From NCBI GenBank assembly GCA_964508025.1, contig CAZDSF010000034.1, positions 1-40,448 on the forward strand: a stretch of DNA of 40,448 bases, in the 5' to 3' direction. The notes under the pieces were generated by a model. The model ran no database searches, was not told the DNA's origin, and saw only the letters and a program-made list of their open reading frames with translations. The position numbers and the translations under genes were made by a program. Below, in pieces: positions 23,825-32,424 of this stretch (the stretch's first letter is position 1; each line of letters starts with the position of its first letter). This DNA comes from JAAZNO01 sp964508025 (GTDB lineage Bacteria; Chloroflexota; Anaerolineae; B4-G1; SLSP01).

Positions 23825-25081
23825 TCACTTCTGTGCGACCGAGACTTTGATAACCCGATCCAGAGTCTGGGTGGGTTCGCCAGATCCAGGGCGATAGAGT
23901 TTGTCAAGCACTTCCAGCCCGCGAATGACGCGCCCAATCACCGGGTAGGCGCCGTTGAGGCGAGCAGCTTCTGCGCCCAGGGAGAAGAAGAATTGCCCGT
24001 TTGGTACCAAACCCACCTGCCCGACAACATCAAAAGTGCCGACGTTTTCGCCGATGCAGTAGTAGCCAGGGCTGCCGTTGCCGGTATTGGAGGGATCCCC
24101 CGTCACCGCCGCAAAATCATCCATGACAAAGAAGAACTCAGCATCGTTGTACCATCCTTCCTGCGCCAGGAACAGGAAACTGTTCGCCTGGGTCGGGGCG
24201 GAAGCGGCATCCAACTCAAAGACAATATCGCCTTGAGACGTCGTCACGGTGATCTCATAGCGCTTGGTCGCATCCGCCACCTGTGGGGGGAGTTGCGTAT
24301 ACTGGCGCGCCTGCAACTTCAGCAGATCTGCCGCGATGGGGAGGAACGCTTCCAATCCCTGGTAGGAGATGCCAAACTGCTCCGCCGGGTAGATCAGCCC
24401 ATCGAAGATATAGCTCGGCGTGCCGGGCAGCTGCAGTTCCTGCGCTTCCATCATGTGAAGGTTGACTTTGGCGCGATGGGCGCCGCTATCCATCTCGGTA
24501 TCGAAGCGCGCCACATCCAGGCCCAGCTCCTCAGCATAGACCGTCATTTTCGCGCGTGCAGCATCCATACTGAGGCCATTCCACTCAGCAACACGGGTGT
24601 AAAGCAGATCGTGCATCTCCCAGAACTTGCCCTGCGCACCGGCGGCTTCGGCTGCCTCTGCCGTCAATTGCGCTTTATCATGGAAGCTCAGCGGGAAATG
24701 CCGGTACACCAGGCGCACCTCAGGATGATCCTTGAGGAATTGCGCCATCACCGGCGCCATTGAAGAACAAGCCGGACACTGAAAATCCGCGTACTCGTAG
24801 ATCGTGACACTGGCCGTCTCAGAATTCTCACCTTTGATGTAGTCAGTCTCATCTACCGGGCGCACGGGCACCGTCAGCGGGTAGACTTCACAGACCGCGG
24901 GTTCGACCGCTACCGGCGCAGAGACAGGCGTCGCGGCATCAGGCGTAGCTGGCGCGGTGGTAGGCGCCGGCGTCGCTTCGGGGGCGGGAACCGTTGCGGT
25001 AGGCGTGGCTTTGCCGCAGGCGCTCACCAACAGCGATAGCAGCACCAACCCGCCAAAAACAGAAACCAACTTCTTATTCAT
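23825..25081 (-). CDS. Lipoprotein: DsbA-like thioredoxin fused to cyclophilin-type domain
   Basis: An exported lipoprotein of 418 aa. The signal peptide ends in the lipobox LVSAC (Cys22), then a Thr/Pro/Ala linker (about 24-60). A thioredoxin-like DsbA domain (about 72-265) carries the redox motif C102-P-A-C105. A cyclophilin-type PPIase domain (about 271-418) follows. In that domain the usual FHRVI...FMIQGGD active-site block reads FFFVM...FAAVTGD, so the catalytic Arg and Gln are absent and it may be a binding module. It likely promotes disulfide formation and folding outside the membrane. AGGAG lies 6 nt before the ATG, with an extended -10 upstream. Confidence 0.88.
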   Translation of the reverse strand: MNKKLVSVFGGLVLLSLLVSACGKATPTATVPAPEATPAPTTAPATPDAATPVSAPVAVEPAVCEVYPLTVPVRPVDETDYIKGENSETASVTIYEYADFQCPACSSMAPVMAQFLKDHPEVRLVYRHFPLSFHDKAQLTAEAAEAAGAQGKFWEMHDLLYTRVAEWNGLSMDAARAKMTVYAEELGLDVARFDTEMDSGAHRAKVNLHMMEAQELQLPGTPSYIFDGLIYPAEQFGISYQGLEAFLPIAADLLKLQARQYTQLPPQVADATKRYEITVTTSQGDIVFELDAASAPTQANSFLFLAQEGWYNDAEFFFVMDDFAAVTGDPSNTGNGSPGYYCIGENVGTFDVVGQVGLVPNGQFFFSLGAEAARLNGAYPVIGRVIRGLEVLDKLYRPGSGEPTQTLDRVIKVSVAQK

Positions 25082-25119
25082 CCCTATCTCCTAAATGTGA
25101 ACTGAAGGAATTTAACAGA

Positions 25120-25128
25120 ATTATACCA
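25120..25128 (-). promoter_or_regulatory. Extended -10 promoter of the lipoprotein gene
   Basis: On the minus strand TGGTATAAT gives a perfect TATAAT with TGn. No -35 with correct spacing is evident. The transcript would start near 25113, giving a leader of about 32 nt before the ATG at 25081. Confidence 0.65.
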
Positions 25129-25164
25129 CTAAAATTCCCAATGAATGTAAACGCAACTAGAGAA

Positions 25165-25178
25165 CAACCGCGCGGTTG
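25165..25178. other. 14-bp perfect palindrome between the lipoprotein and WecA-like genes
   Basis: CAACCGCGCGGTTG is fully self-complementary and lies 20 nt beyond the stop of the WecA-like gene. On the minus strand TTCTCT follows. It could be a weak terminator or a protein-binding site. Nothing else is seen in 25129-25198. Confidence 0.4.
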
Positions 25179-25198
25179 CACACGTTATCTGGAAGTGC

Positions 25199-26224
25199 TT
25201 ATGATTGTGGGGAGGATGGCGGGGGCCAAAAGGGGCGCCGTTCCATGCGCCATAAACCATAGCCGGCAGCCACAAACACCAGCACGCCCATCAGATACCC
25301 TTCGAAAACCGATGCCTGGGTGATAAAAAGCGCGATCATGCCCAAAAAGAAACCGACAATGTAAAGCACCAGCACGGCCTCGCGCTTGTTGAGTCCGGCA
25401 TAAGTCAGGCGATGCGATGTGTGATCCGTACCGGGTGTGGTCATTGGATTCAATCCCCGGCGCAGACGCGAGATAGTTACCAGCGTCGTATCGAAAAGCG
25501 GTACCCCCAACACAAGCAAGGGGATCATCCACGTGACGAAAGGAACATTATCGGGGAAACGCAATTTGATGCCGATAGCTGCCAGAAGGAAACCCAAAAA
25601 CAAGCTGCCGGAATCACCCATGAAGATAGTCGCGGGCGTCCAGTTGTAGACGAGAAACCCGATGCAAGCGGCCATCACGGCCACGGCGAGCGCCCCTACC
25701 AGATATTGCCCAGAGAAACTGCACATCAAGGCGAAGTAAGCCGCAGCAATCGCCGCTACGCCGCCCGAAAGGCCATCCATGTTATCGAGCAGATTCAGCG
25801 CATTGGTGATGCCCACCACCCAGAATACCGTCGCAGCGTAATTGAGCAACGGAAGGCGCAACATGCCGATTGTGACCTCGGTTGCCGCCAATAACCCGGC
25901 GGCGAGCAGTTGTCCGGCAAGTTTGATCCACGGACTGAGCGTGAAGCGATCATCCCAGAGGCCCAAGAACGACACCAACGTCGCTCCCACAAGGATGCTG
26001 ACGAGTTGGGTAAGGTTGAAACGGTTCCCCAACAACAAGGCAGCGAGCAACGTACTGCCGAAAATCGCCAGCCCGCCGAGGCGCGGCGTGGGCACAACAT
26101 GCACCTTGCGCCGCGCATCTGGCTGATCCACGGCATTGAGACGCAGCCCCGCCTTGCGGGCAAGCGGTGTGCCCGCCACGGCCAGCAGCAAAGCGCCGAT
26201 AAAGACCACCAGATAGGTTATCAT
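25199..26224 (-). CDS. WecA/MraY-type undecaprenyl-phosphate sugar-1-phosphate transferase
   Basis: An integral membrane enzyme of 341 aa and about 10-11 helices that transfers a UDP-sugar phosphate (usually GlcNAc-1-P) to undecaprenyl phosphate, starting cell-surface polysaccharide synthesis. Signatures are RKVHVVPTPRLGG (39-51), Asp91-Asp92, NLLDNMDGLSGG (144-155), FMGDSGS (201-207) and DHTSHRL (267-273). MraY is less likely because the WecA-like spacing and C-terminal His motif fit better. The ATG at 26224 overlaps the upstream stop by one base (TGATG); a TTG one codon earlier is possible. It is coupled to an O-antigen ligase-like gene, which supports a glycan role. Confidence 0.88.
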   Translation of the reverse strand: MITYLVVFIGALLLAVAGTPLARKAGLRLNAVDQPDARRKVHVVPTPRLGGLAIFGSTLLAALLLGNRFNLTQLVSILVGATLVSFLGLWDDRFTLSPWIKLAGQLLAAGLLAATEVTIGMLRLPLLNYAATVFWVVGITNALNLLDNMDGLSGGVAAIAAAYFALMCSFSGQYLVGALAVAVMAACIGFLVYNWTPATIFMGDSGSLFLGFLLAAIGIKLRFPDNVPFVTWMIPLLVLGVPLFDTTLVTISRLRRGLNPMTTPGTDHTSHRLTYAGLNKREAVLVLYIVGFFLGMIALFITQASVFEGYLMGVLVFVAAGYGLWRMERRPFWPPPSSPQS

Positions 26225-29200
26225 CAAGGGTTCGGCTGTTGTTGCAAGAAGGCGACAAGTTGCTCAACCGCAGTGCGCTGGCTTTCTGGCGCCAACATCA
26301 ATGCCCGATCCGCCAGAGTCAGAGCCTGCGCCGTATCGCCCTGGTAATAGATGGCGATGGCCCACATGCGGTAGATGTCCCAGAGATCATTCATTTGCGG
26401 GCAGTATTCAACTGTTTCCTCGAGCAGCTGCGCCGCATCGCTCCACAGCTCCTCCTGTAACTGCAAATTGCCCAAAACGCGCCGCACAGTACACTCTTGA
26501 GGCTTCAACACCAGAACTTGTGAATAATCCGCAATCGCGCCGCGCAAATCGCGGTCAATATTGGCTTTCACGTCGGCGGAAAGGCTCCACGTTTGCTCAA
26601 AACCGGGATCGAGCGCCAGCGAGTGCGCAATGGTGCGCTGATAAGCCGGCTGATCCTGCAAATCAAAGGCGTACAAAATCGCCAGTTCATTCCACAACAT
26701 GGGATTGTTCGGGCTGAGCAGCAACGCCTGCCGGTAATTGGTTTCTGCGGCGCGGAGCAACGTCTCCCGGTGTTCAGGTATCGTCACCCGCGCGGCCCAG
26801 CTGCGATAGAAGCGCGCCAGATTGGCGCTATGATCGGTGTTCAATGGCGCAATCTCCCGCGCCTGCAGCAGAATTTCCTCGGTGCGATAGAAGGCTTCTA
26901 CGCGCCCGGCATCATCAAGCACCTCCGCCGGGGCCTGCGCATATTCCAACAACGCTTTGCCCAGGAAAAGGAAGTAATAGTCCTCGCGGGGAGCCAGCGC
27001 GAGGGCTTTTTCATAATGCGCAATGCCGACCTGCACATCGGTGGGGTTGGCGCTATTGGCAAAGCCCAAGCCTTGCTTGAAAATGATATCGGCGCGCACC
27101 AGATCATAGGAATACGGGCCAATCAACAGGAAACCAACCAACGGCAAGGCAATCAACAACAACGCCCAACTCCACGGCTCTCCAGCAGGCTGCGGCAACG
27201 GGGTCTCACGTAACAACACCCAGGCCATAGCAATAAGGATCACAAAGATGAAACTATAGTAGTATCCCAGTATGCCGGCCAGCTGCACACCAACGCCCAC
27301 TACATCCTCAATCGTGCGCACCGGCGTCTGCGTCAATTGCGCTTGTAAGGCAGCGATGATACCGCCGAAAATCAAGAAGCCCATCAGCGTGATGCCCACA
27401 TACGTCAGAATGATCTTGCCCCAGGGCGTCCCTTGCCGTTCTGCCAGCAGGCCCTCCCGTTCAAGCTCGCCTAAGCCAATCACCCCGAAAAGCAGCCCGG
27501 TGAAGACCACAATCATCAACCCGCCAAAGGCCCGCTGCTGTTTGACGTAGAGCAATGTCAACGAATTCCAGAAGATCTGCCCGGCATCGGCTAATCGCCC
27601 AGGGTTGTTGATGAAGTTGTAGGCCAACGTGCCCAGCAGGAACGCGGCAACCAGGCTCAACACGACGACCGGCGTAACCCACGACGCCGCGACGGTAGCC
27701 GGCTGTTGGCGTCCACCGCGCGGCTTCTGCCGTCCGTGTGCAGCGACGGCTTTCGCCGTGACGGGCGCTTCAGGCTCCAACAATGCCGGCACCCATTGCA
27801 AGCCCAACACCACCAACATGCCGGCAAAAGCCCAGAAGGTGGTGCGCGTTGCCGCAATCGCAATTCCGAAGTTGATCTCCACAAAGTGTCCCAGAATCGC
27901 GCTCAACAACGCGACCAGGAGGATGGTGTGGGGATGGGTTGGGAATTGCGTATCCACCGCCGCTTTGCCGCGCAGCATCATGCGGAAAGCCACCCAGGTG
28001 ATGTAAAGTCCAGTCCCCAGCACAAAACCAATCGGGACGGCAACAGCAAAAAGGTACATGCGCCCGATGAAGATAAAGAAGCCCCACAGCGCCAACGCAA
28101 TACCGCCCATCAAGCCAATCCAGAGCCAGAATTGCCGCCGGCCGGTCAGCAACCCCAGCCAATGCAGGCTCCAATACACTACGGCGCCAAAAACCCAGAG
28201 ATAAACGATTAGCCCTAGAATCCCGGTAATCGCCAGCGTATCCATGGTCTCATTATGCGAGCGATCAGGCGATGCAGTGCGCGATTCGATGTGACCGAGC
28301 TCGACCTTATAGAAACTGTTATAAGCCACATACATGGATTCCGGGCCATATCCTACCAGCGGGCGCAGGAAGTTCCAGGAATCCTGGCGGCCATCGGGAT
28401 ACTGCAACGGCGCGTGTGGCAGGACCAAATCCTGCACGCCTTCCCAAATGAGCGTGCGTACCCGGCCCGAACCGCTATCCCATTGGAAAATGCGCGTCAT
28501 CCGTCCAATGGTCGCGTTGGCGCGCGCGCGATCCTGCAATGGCCCCGGCACATTGATTGCCAGCAACGCCAGCGCCGCCAGAATGCCCACGCAGGTCCAG
28601 CCAATCCACAACCAGCGCCAACCCTTCCGTTCAACAATCATGTAGAGCCAGATACCGCCAAAGGCCAATACCCCCAACCCCACGCCAATGTAGACTGCGA
28701 CCCTGAATGGCAACAACAGCCCCAAGCCGCCCAACGCCCCGGCGATACCCAGAGAAGCCGCAGCCAGGCCCAAGCCGCTCAGCAGATCGCGCTGCCAGGA
28801 AGAAGGCTGCGAATCAGCCAGGATCGCTTGTCGTTGCAACAGAATGAAGAGCAGATAGGGGAAAAGCAATAGCGCCAGGCCAATGCCCAGGAAAGGCCCG
28901 CGACTCTGAGAATAGATAATCGTCAGCACTTGCACGACCAGGATGAAGATGTACCCGGAAGCGCGCAGAATATCTGTCACCCGGGGCGGCTCGCGGCGCA
29001 AAATATCCCGAAAGCTTTCCACAATCTGCGCTGCCGTCAACGGGGCAATCATGATCAAATACGCGGCGACAAAGATAGCATTGCCCATGTTAGAGGCCAC
29101 CCGCCGCTGCACATCCCCGGCCCAGGGCAGGGGATCCAGACCGCTGCGCTGAATAATGCCATAGAGCGCCACGGGCAGGCTGTTGAGGATCAACACTGTA

Positions 29201-29622
29201 ACGAGGCGGCTCAGTTGCGCTCGTGTGCGCAGACTTGTCAACAACGCAAAGAAAAGCACCAAATAGCCGAACAGGGTGTATGTTCCCTGCAAACGCTGGT
29301 ACGAGCCAACAAAGCTGGTGTAGCGCACCAACGAGAAAGCCGAAGTGAGCAGATAAACCACCAGCGTCGCCACCGTAGCCAGCACCAACGGCGTGCGCCA
29401 GGTAAAGCGCAGCGGTTCCTTCTTGTGCAACCGAGCCTCGACAAAACGCACCAACCAGAATATCGCCATCACAGTTGCCAGCGCGCGCAGCGTGGTGAGC
29501 TTATCCGGCTCAAAAACACGCTGTGAATAGACATTGAAGAACACCGGGGTGATGGTAACGCCCAATAACCAGCCCGCTTCGAGGATGCGGTCACAGAAGG
29601 CGCTTAACTTCGATACGTGCAT
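26224..29622 (-). CDS. O-antigen ligase-family membrane protein with C-terminal TPR domain
   Basis: A very large polytopic protein of 1132 aa. The N-terminal region (about 1-520) is a Wzy/WaaL-like membrane domain with SQSRGPFLG (238-246), GRVRTLIW (386-393) and the ligase/polymerase signature SHNETMDTLAITGILG (His456). Further membrane helices reach about residue 860. A soluble TPR tail follows, with repeats such as IAHYEKALALAPRED, NYRQALLLSPNNP and ADYSQVLVLKPQE. Such proteins polymerise or ligate lipid-linked glycans outside the membrane; the TPR part may bind partners. GAGGAG precedes the ATG. The WecA-like gene overlaps its stop. Confidence 0.88.
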   Translation of the reverse strand: MHVSKLSAFCDRILEAGWLLGVTITPVFFNVYSQRVFEPDKLTTLRALATVMAIFWLVRFVEARLHKKEPLRFTWRTPLVLATVATLVVYLLTSAFSLVRYTSFVGSYQRLQGTYTLFGYLVLFFALLTSLRTRAQLSRLVTVLILNSLPVALYGIIQRSGLDPLPWAGDVQRRVASNMGNAIFVAAYLIMIAPLTAAQIVESFRDILRREPPRVTDILRASGYIFILVVQVLTIIYSQSRGPFLGIGLALLLFPYLLFILLQRQAILADSQPSSWQRDLLSGLGLAAASLGIAGALGGLGLLLPFRVAVYIGVGLGVLAFGGIWLYMIVERKGWRWLWIGWTCVGILAALALLAINVPGPLQDRARANATIGRMTRIFQWDSGSGRVRTLIWEGVQDLVLPHAPLQYPDGRQDSWNFLRPLVGYGPESMYVAYNSFYKVELGHIESRTASPDRSHNETMDTLAITGILGLIVYLWVFGAVVYWSLHWLGLLTGRRQFWLWIGLMGGIALALWGFFIFIGRMYLFAVAVPIGFVLGTGLYITWVAFRMMLRGKAAVDTQFPTHPHTILLVALLSAILGHFVEINFGIAIAATRTTFWAFAGMLVVLGLQWVPALLEPEAPVTAKAVAAHGRQKPRGGRQQPATVAASWVTPVVVLSLVAAFLLGTLAYNFINNPGRLADAGQIFWNSLTLLYVKQQRAFGGLMIVVFTGLLFGVIGLGELEREGLLAERQGTPWGKIILTYVGITLMGFLIFGGIIAALQAQLTQTPVRTIEDVVGVGVQLAGILGYYYSFIFVILIAMAWVLLRETPLPQPAGEPWSWALLLIALPLVGFLLIGPYSYDLVRADIIFKQGLGFANSANPTDVQVGIAHYEKALALAPREDYYFLFLGKALLEYAQAPAEVLDDAGRVEAFYRTEEILLQAREIAPLNTDHSANLARFYRSWAARVTIPEHRETLLRAAETNYRQALLLSPNNPMLWNELAILYAFDLQDQPAYQRTIAHSLALDPGFEQTWSLSADVKANIDRDLRGAIADYSQVLVLKPQECTVRRVLGNLQLQEELWSDAAQLLEETVEYCPQMNDLWDIYRMWAIAIYYQGDTAQALTLADRALMLAPESQRTAVEQLVAFLQQQPNP

Positions 29623-29676
29623 ACCCTAACTCCTCTTCCCCAATCTCGGGGGCGCTTGGTCCCAGTTGCACGGGGC

Positions 29677-29704
29677 ATAATACTCCACACAAGTGAAAAC
29701 GCAA
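29677..29704 (-). promoter_or_regulatory. Possible promoter of the O-antigen ligase/WecA operon
   Basis: On the minus strand TTGCGT and TATTAT are separated by 16 nt, upstream of the 1132-aa gene. Both boxes are imperfect. It lies in the 159-nt spacer after the glycerate kinase gene, in which nothing else is evident. Confidence 0.35.
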
Positions 29705-29781
29705 GGTAACGCTGCCCCCTTTCATTCAGACAAGGCATTTTGTCCCTCCTTACATACACGGAGAGTCAGTGCATGGGTAGT

Positions 29782-31113
29782 TCAAGGCCCAACAAGCATC
29801 ACTACCAGGTCATTGACGTTGGTGCCGGTTGGCCCGGTGCGCAATAACGCGCCCACGGCATCCAGCGCCGGATAGGCATCATTGTTATCCAAAGCAGTGT
29901 GGAGATCAAGCCCCAACGCCCGCGCCCGCGCTGCGGTCTCCCCATCCACCACAGCGCCGGCGGCGTCGGTTGGGCCATCGGTGCCATCGGTCGCCAGCGC
30001 CATCAACGCGGCGTGGGGGAGGCCATCGAGCGCCAGCGCCGCCGCCAACGCCAGCTCTTGATTGCGACCGCCAGTCCCGCCGCCGCGCACCGTAACCGTG
30101 GTTTCGCCGCCCCAAAGCAGACAGGCCGGCGGCGGTAAGGGGTCGCCGTGTTGCCGCACGCTACGCATCAGAGCCACAGCGACTTTGGCGACTTCGCGGG
30201 CTTCCCCTTCGACAAACGTGCTCAGCAAGAGCGCACGATAGCCGGACTCCGTCGCTGCCTGCGCCGCCGCCTGCGCCGCCGCGCGATTCGAGGCGATCAC
30301 GTGATTCTGCACCTGCGCAAAACACGGATCATCGAATTTTGGCGTTTCAGGCAGCTTTCCCGCCACACCGGCAGCGAGATGTCGCTGCACGGCTTCCGGC
30401 ACACGCAGCAGCAACTTGTACCGTTCCAGGATGCGCCACGCATCGGCATAAGTCGTCGGATCCGGCGTCGTCGGCCCAGAGGCGATGACATCCAGGGGAT
30501 CGCCCACCACATCGGAGAGAATGAGCGCGGCGACCGGCGCCGGAGCCGCCAGCCGCGCCAGTTGCCCCCCCTTGAGCCGTGAAAGGTGTTTGCGCACCGC
30601 GTTCAGCTCCACAATCGTCGCGCCCGAACGCAGTAGCAGCGTCGTGGTCGCCTGCAAATCCTCCAGCGTCAGCCCCTCTGCGGGCGCCGGCAACAGGGCA
30701 GAAGCGCCGCCAGATAGCAACACGAGAACCAAATCCTGCGACGTCACATCCGCCAACAAACGGATGACCGCTGTCGCGGCCAATTGCCCGACGGCGCCCG
30801 GTGTGGGATGTTCCGCCTCGAAAACTCGCAAGGCAGGCGACAGCACAGCACCCGCCGCGTGACCGGTCTTTGTCACAACGATTCCAGCCGTCAGCGCCGC
30901 GCCGAGGATCTCGCCGGCAGCCTGCGCCATGGGGATGGCTGCTTTTCCCACAGCGAGCACGAAAATCCGCTGCCGTTGCGCCAACTCCCAAGGCGTTCCG
31001 GCAATCCAGAGTCGCCCTTCAGCCAGATGAAGATGTGCGCGCACAGCGTGCGCCGGCTCCACCGCACGCAACGCCGCCTCACGAATACGGGCCAAATCCT
31101 CCACCAAATGCAT
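29782..31113 (-). CDS. Glycerate 2-kinase (DUF4147/MOFRL family)
   Basis: A cytosolic kinase of 443 aa that phosphorylates D-glycerate to 2-phosphoglycerate with ATP. The DUF4147 domain has LAVGKAAIPMA (53-63), LLSGGASALLPAP (132-144), NAVRKHLSRLKGGQLA (171-186) and SDVVGDPLDVIASGPT (200-215). The C-terminal MOFRL domain has GGETTVTVRGGGTGGRNQE and ATDGTDGPTDAAG. The ATG at 31113 has GGGGAGG 7 nt upstream; longer in-frame starts run into the neighbouring gene. It is the last gene of an operon with a solute-binding lipoprotein and a glycosidase, 20 nt after the former. The role is probably in glycolate, tartrate or serine-type carbon use. Confidence 0.92.
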   Translation of the reverse strand: MHLVEDLARIREAALRAVEPAHAVRAHLHLAEGRLWIAGTPWELAQRQRIFVLAVGKAAIPMAQAAGEILGAALTAGIVVTKTGHAAGAVLSPALRVFEAEHPTPGAVGQLAATAVIRLLADVTSQDLVLVLLSGGASALLPAPAEGLTLEDLQATTTLLLRSGATIVELNAVRKHLSRLKGGQLARLAAPAPVAALILSDVVGDPLDVIASGPTTPDPTTYADAWRILERYKLLLRVPEAVQRHLAAGVAGKLPETPKFDDPCFAQVQNHVIASNRAAAQAAAQAATESGYRALLLSTFVEGEAREVAKVAVALMRSVRQHGDPLPPPACLLWGGETTVTVRGGGTGGRNQELALAAALALDGLPHAALMALATDGTDGPTDAAGAVVDGETAARARALGLDLHTALDNNDAYPALDAVGALLRTGPTGTNVNDLVVMLVGP

Positions 31114-31133
31114 CACGATACCTCCCCTCCGGC

Positions 31134-32414
31134 TCACCTGCGCAACACGGTCAGCGCATGGGTGGCAGCTTGTTCCGGCGCGCCCCCTTCTGTGGTCAGG
31201 AGAAAATCCAGCCCGGCTTGCAATGCCCGACGTACCGCCTGATCTACATTTCTGGGCGGCGGCAATACGGCAGAGGAAAGCAGCTGCTCCAGGAATGCGG
31301 CATCCTCCACAGCAAGCGGCCACAAGGCTAACGCCTCGCGGCTCGGCGGCAACATGCCCACAGCAGCAGAGAGATCGGCAACCTGCCCACGGGCGCTCAG
31401 CCAGCGCGCCAGCTGCAACGCCGCTTCCTCGTGCGCCGGTTCGGTGCTGACCACGGCCAGCGTCCAGACCTGCGCGAGCGCAAAGGGGCGTCCTTCACGA
31501 GTGGGCGTCCATGCCGGTGTGCCTTCCCGTTCCTGCGTCCAGTATAAACCGGCGGGGACAACGCTGAGCAACCCGGCACCCTGCTGAAAGGCTTCCCAGC
31601 AAGCAACCGCATTGGGTAAGGCGCTGAGCTGCGCCGGATCTATCAGCTCCGCTTCGATCATAACCGTGATGAAGCGGTAGATTTCCTCCAAATGGGGCCG
31701 ATCTAACAGGGAACGGCCTTCTTCATCCATCACCTGTCCGCCAGAACCCAGGTAAGTGCCAAGAAGGAAATCATCGGCTAAAGCAGATGGCGGCGCGATG
31801 GGAAACAGCAACGAGTAGCCCCCCGTCAAAACGGTTGTCCAGGAGAATGGCGCCGCAACATCTGGACGCGATACGTAAACCATTTGCTGCACATCGCTCA
31901 AGAACGGCAATCCATAACGCCGCTCTTCGAAAACGACCGCCTCATGGGCAAAGGGGAAGACATCCGTGTCAGGGTCTCCTGCTGGCAACGCCAGGATGAA
32001 ACCATTATCCGCGGCCGTACGCAGGTCGCTATGGCTGAGAACTACCAAATCCGGCAATACGGCCGGTGCAGCAGCATACGTCGTACTCAGCAAGTCGTAC
32101 AATCCGCCCGCGCCCTGGGCTTTCTTCACCAACACCTGCACCTGGATGTTGCGATGGCTGCGAGAGAAAGCCTCAATCTGCGCCAGCAATACGGCATGGC
32201 CTTCACCGCGGGTCTCGCCATCCAACACATCCGGGACCCACAACGTCAGCGTCGTCAAATCGCTGGCGGGGATTGGGGTGGGTTGGGGCGGAACCGTGGG
32301 CGTTGGAGAAGGTGTAGATACCATTTCCGGCGGCAATTCTGGAGATGGCGGCGACATTGTACATCCAACTAGCAACAATCCAACCAGCATCAAAGACAGC
32401 AAACCGTTCTTCAT
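31134..32414 (-). CDS. Extracellular solute-binding lipoprotein (family 1)
   Basis: A sugar-type ABC transporter binding protein of 426 aa, anchored by a lipobox (LLVGC, Cys18) and followed by a Pro/Ser/Thr linker (about 20-47). The remaining domain has the family 1 layout: LTTLTLWVPD first strand, IEAFSRSHRNIQVQVLVKK, LPDLVVLSHSDLRTAADNG, and a late segment RPFALAQVWTLAVVS with WLSARGQVADLSAAVGMLPPS. No permease or ATPase gene lies in the window, so it may feed a distant ABC system or be a sensor. The ATG at 32414 has AAAGGA upstream and gives a proper signal peptide. It is 10 nt from the glycosidase stop. Confidence 0.87.
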   Translation of the reverse strand: MKNGLLSLMLVGLLLVGCTMSPPSPELPPEMVSTPSPTPTVPPQPTPIPASDLTTLTLWVPDVLDGETRGEGHAVLLAQIEAFSRSHRNIQVQVLVKKAQGAGGLYDLLSTTYAAAPAVLPDLVVLSHSDLRTAADNGFILALPAGDPDTDVFPFAHEAVVFEERRYGLPFLSDVQQMVYVSRPDVAAPFSWTTVLTGGYSLLFPIAPPSALADDFLLGTYLGSGGQVMDEEGRSLLDRPHLEEIYRFITVMIEAELIDPAQLSALPNAVACWEAFQQGAGLLSVVPAGLYWTQEREGTPAWTPTREGRPFALAQVWTLAVVSTEPAHEEAALQLARWLSARGQVADLSAAVGMLPPSREALALWPLAVEDAAFLEQLLSSAVLPPPRNVDQAVRRALQAGLDFLLTTEGGAPEQAATHALTVLRR

Positions 32415-32424
32415 GACAGATCCT

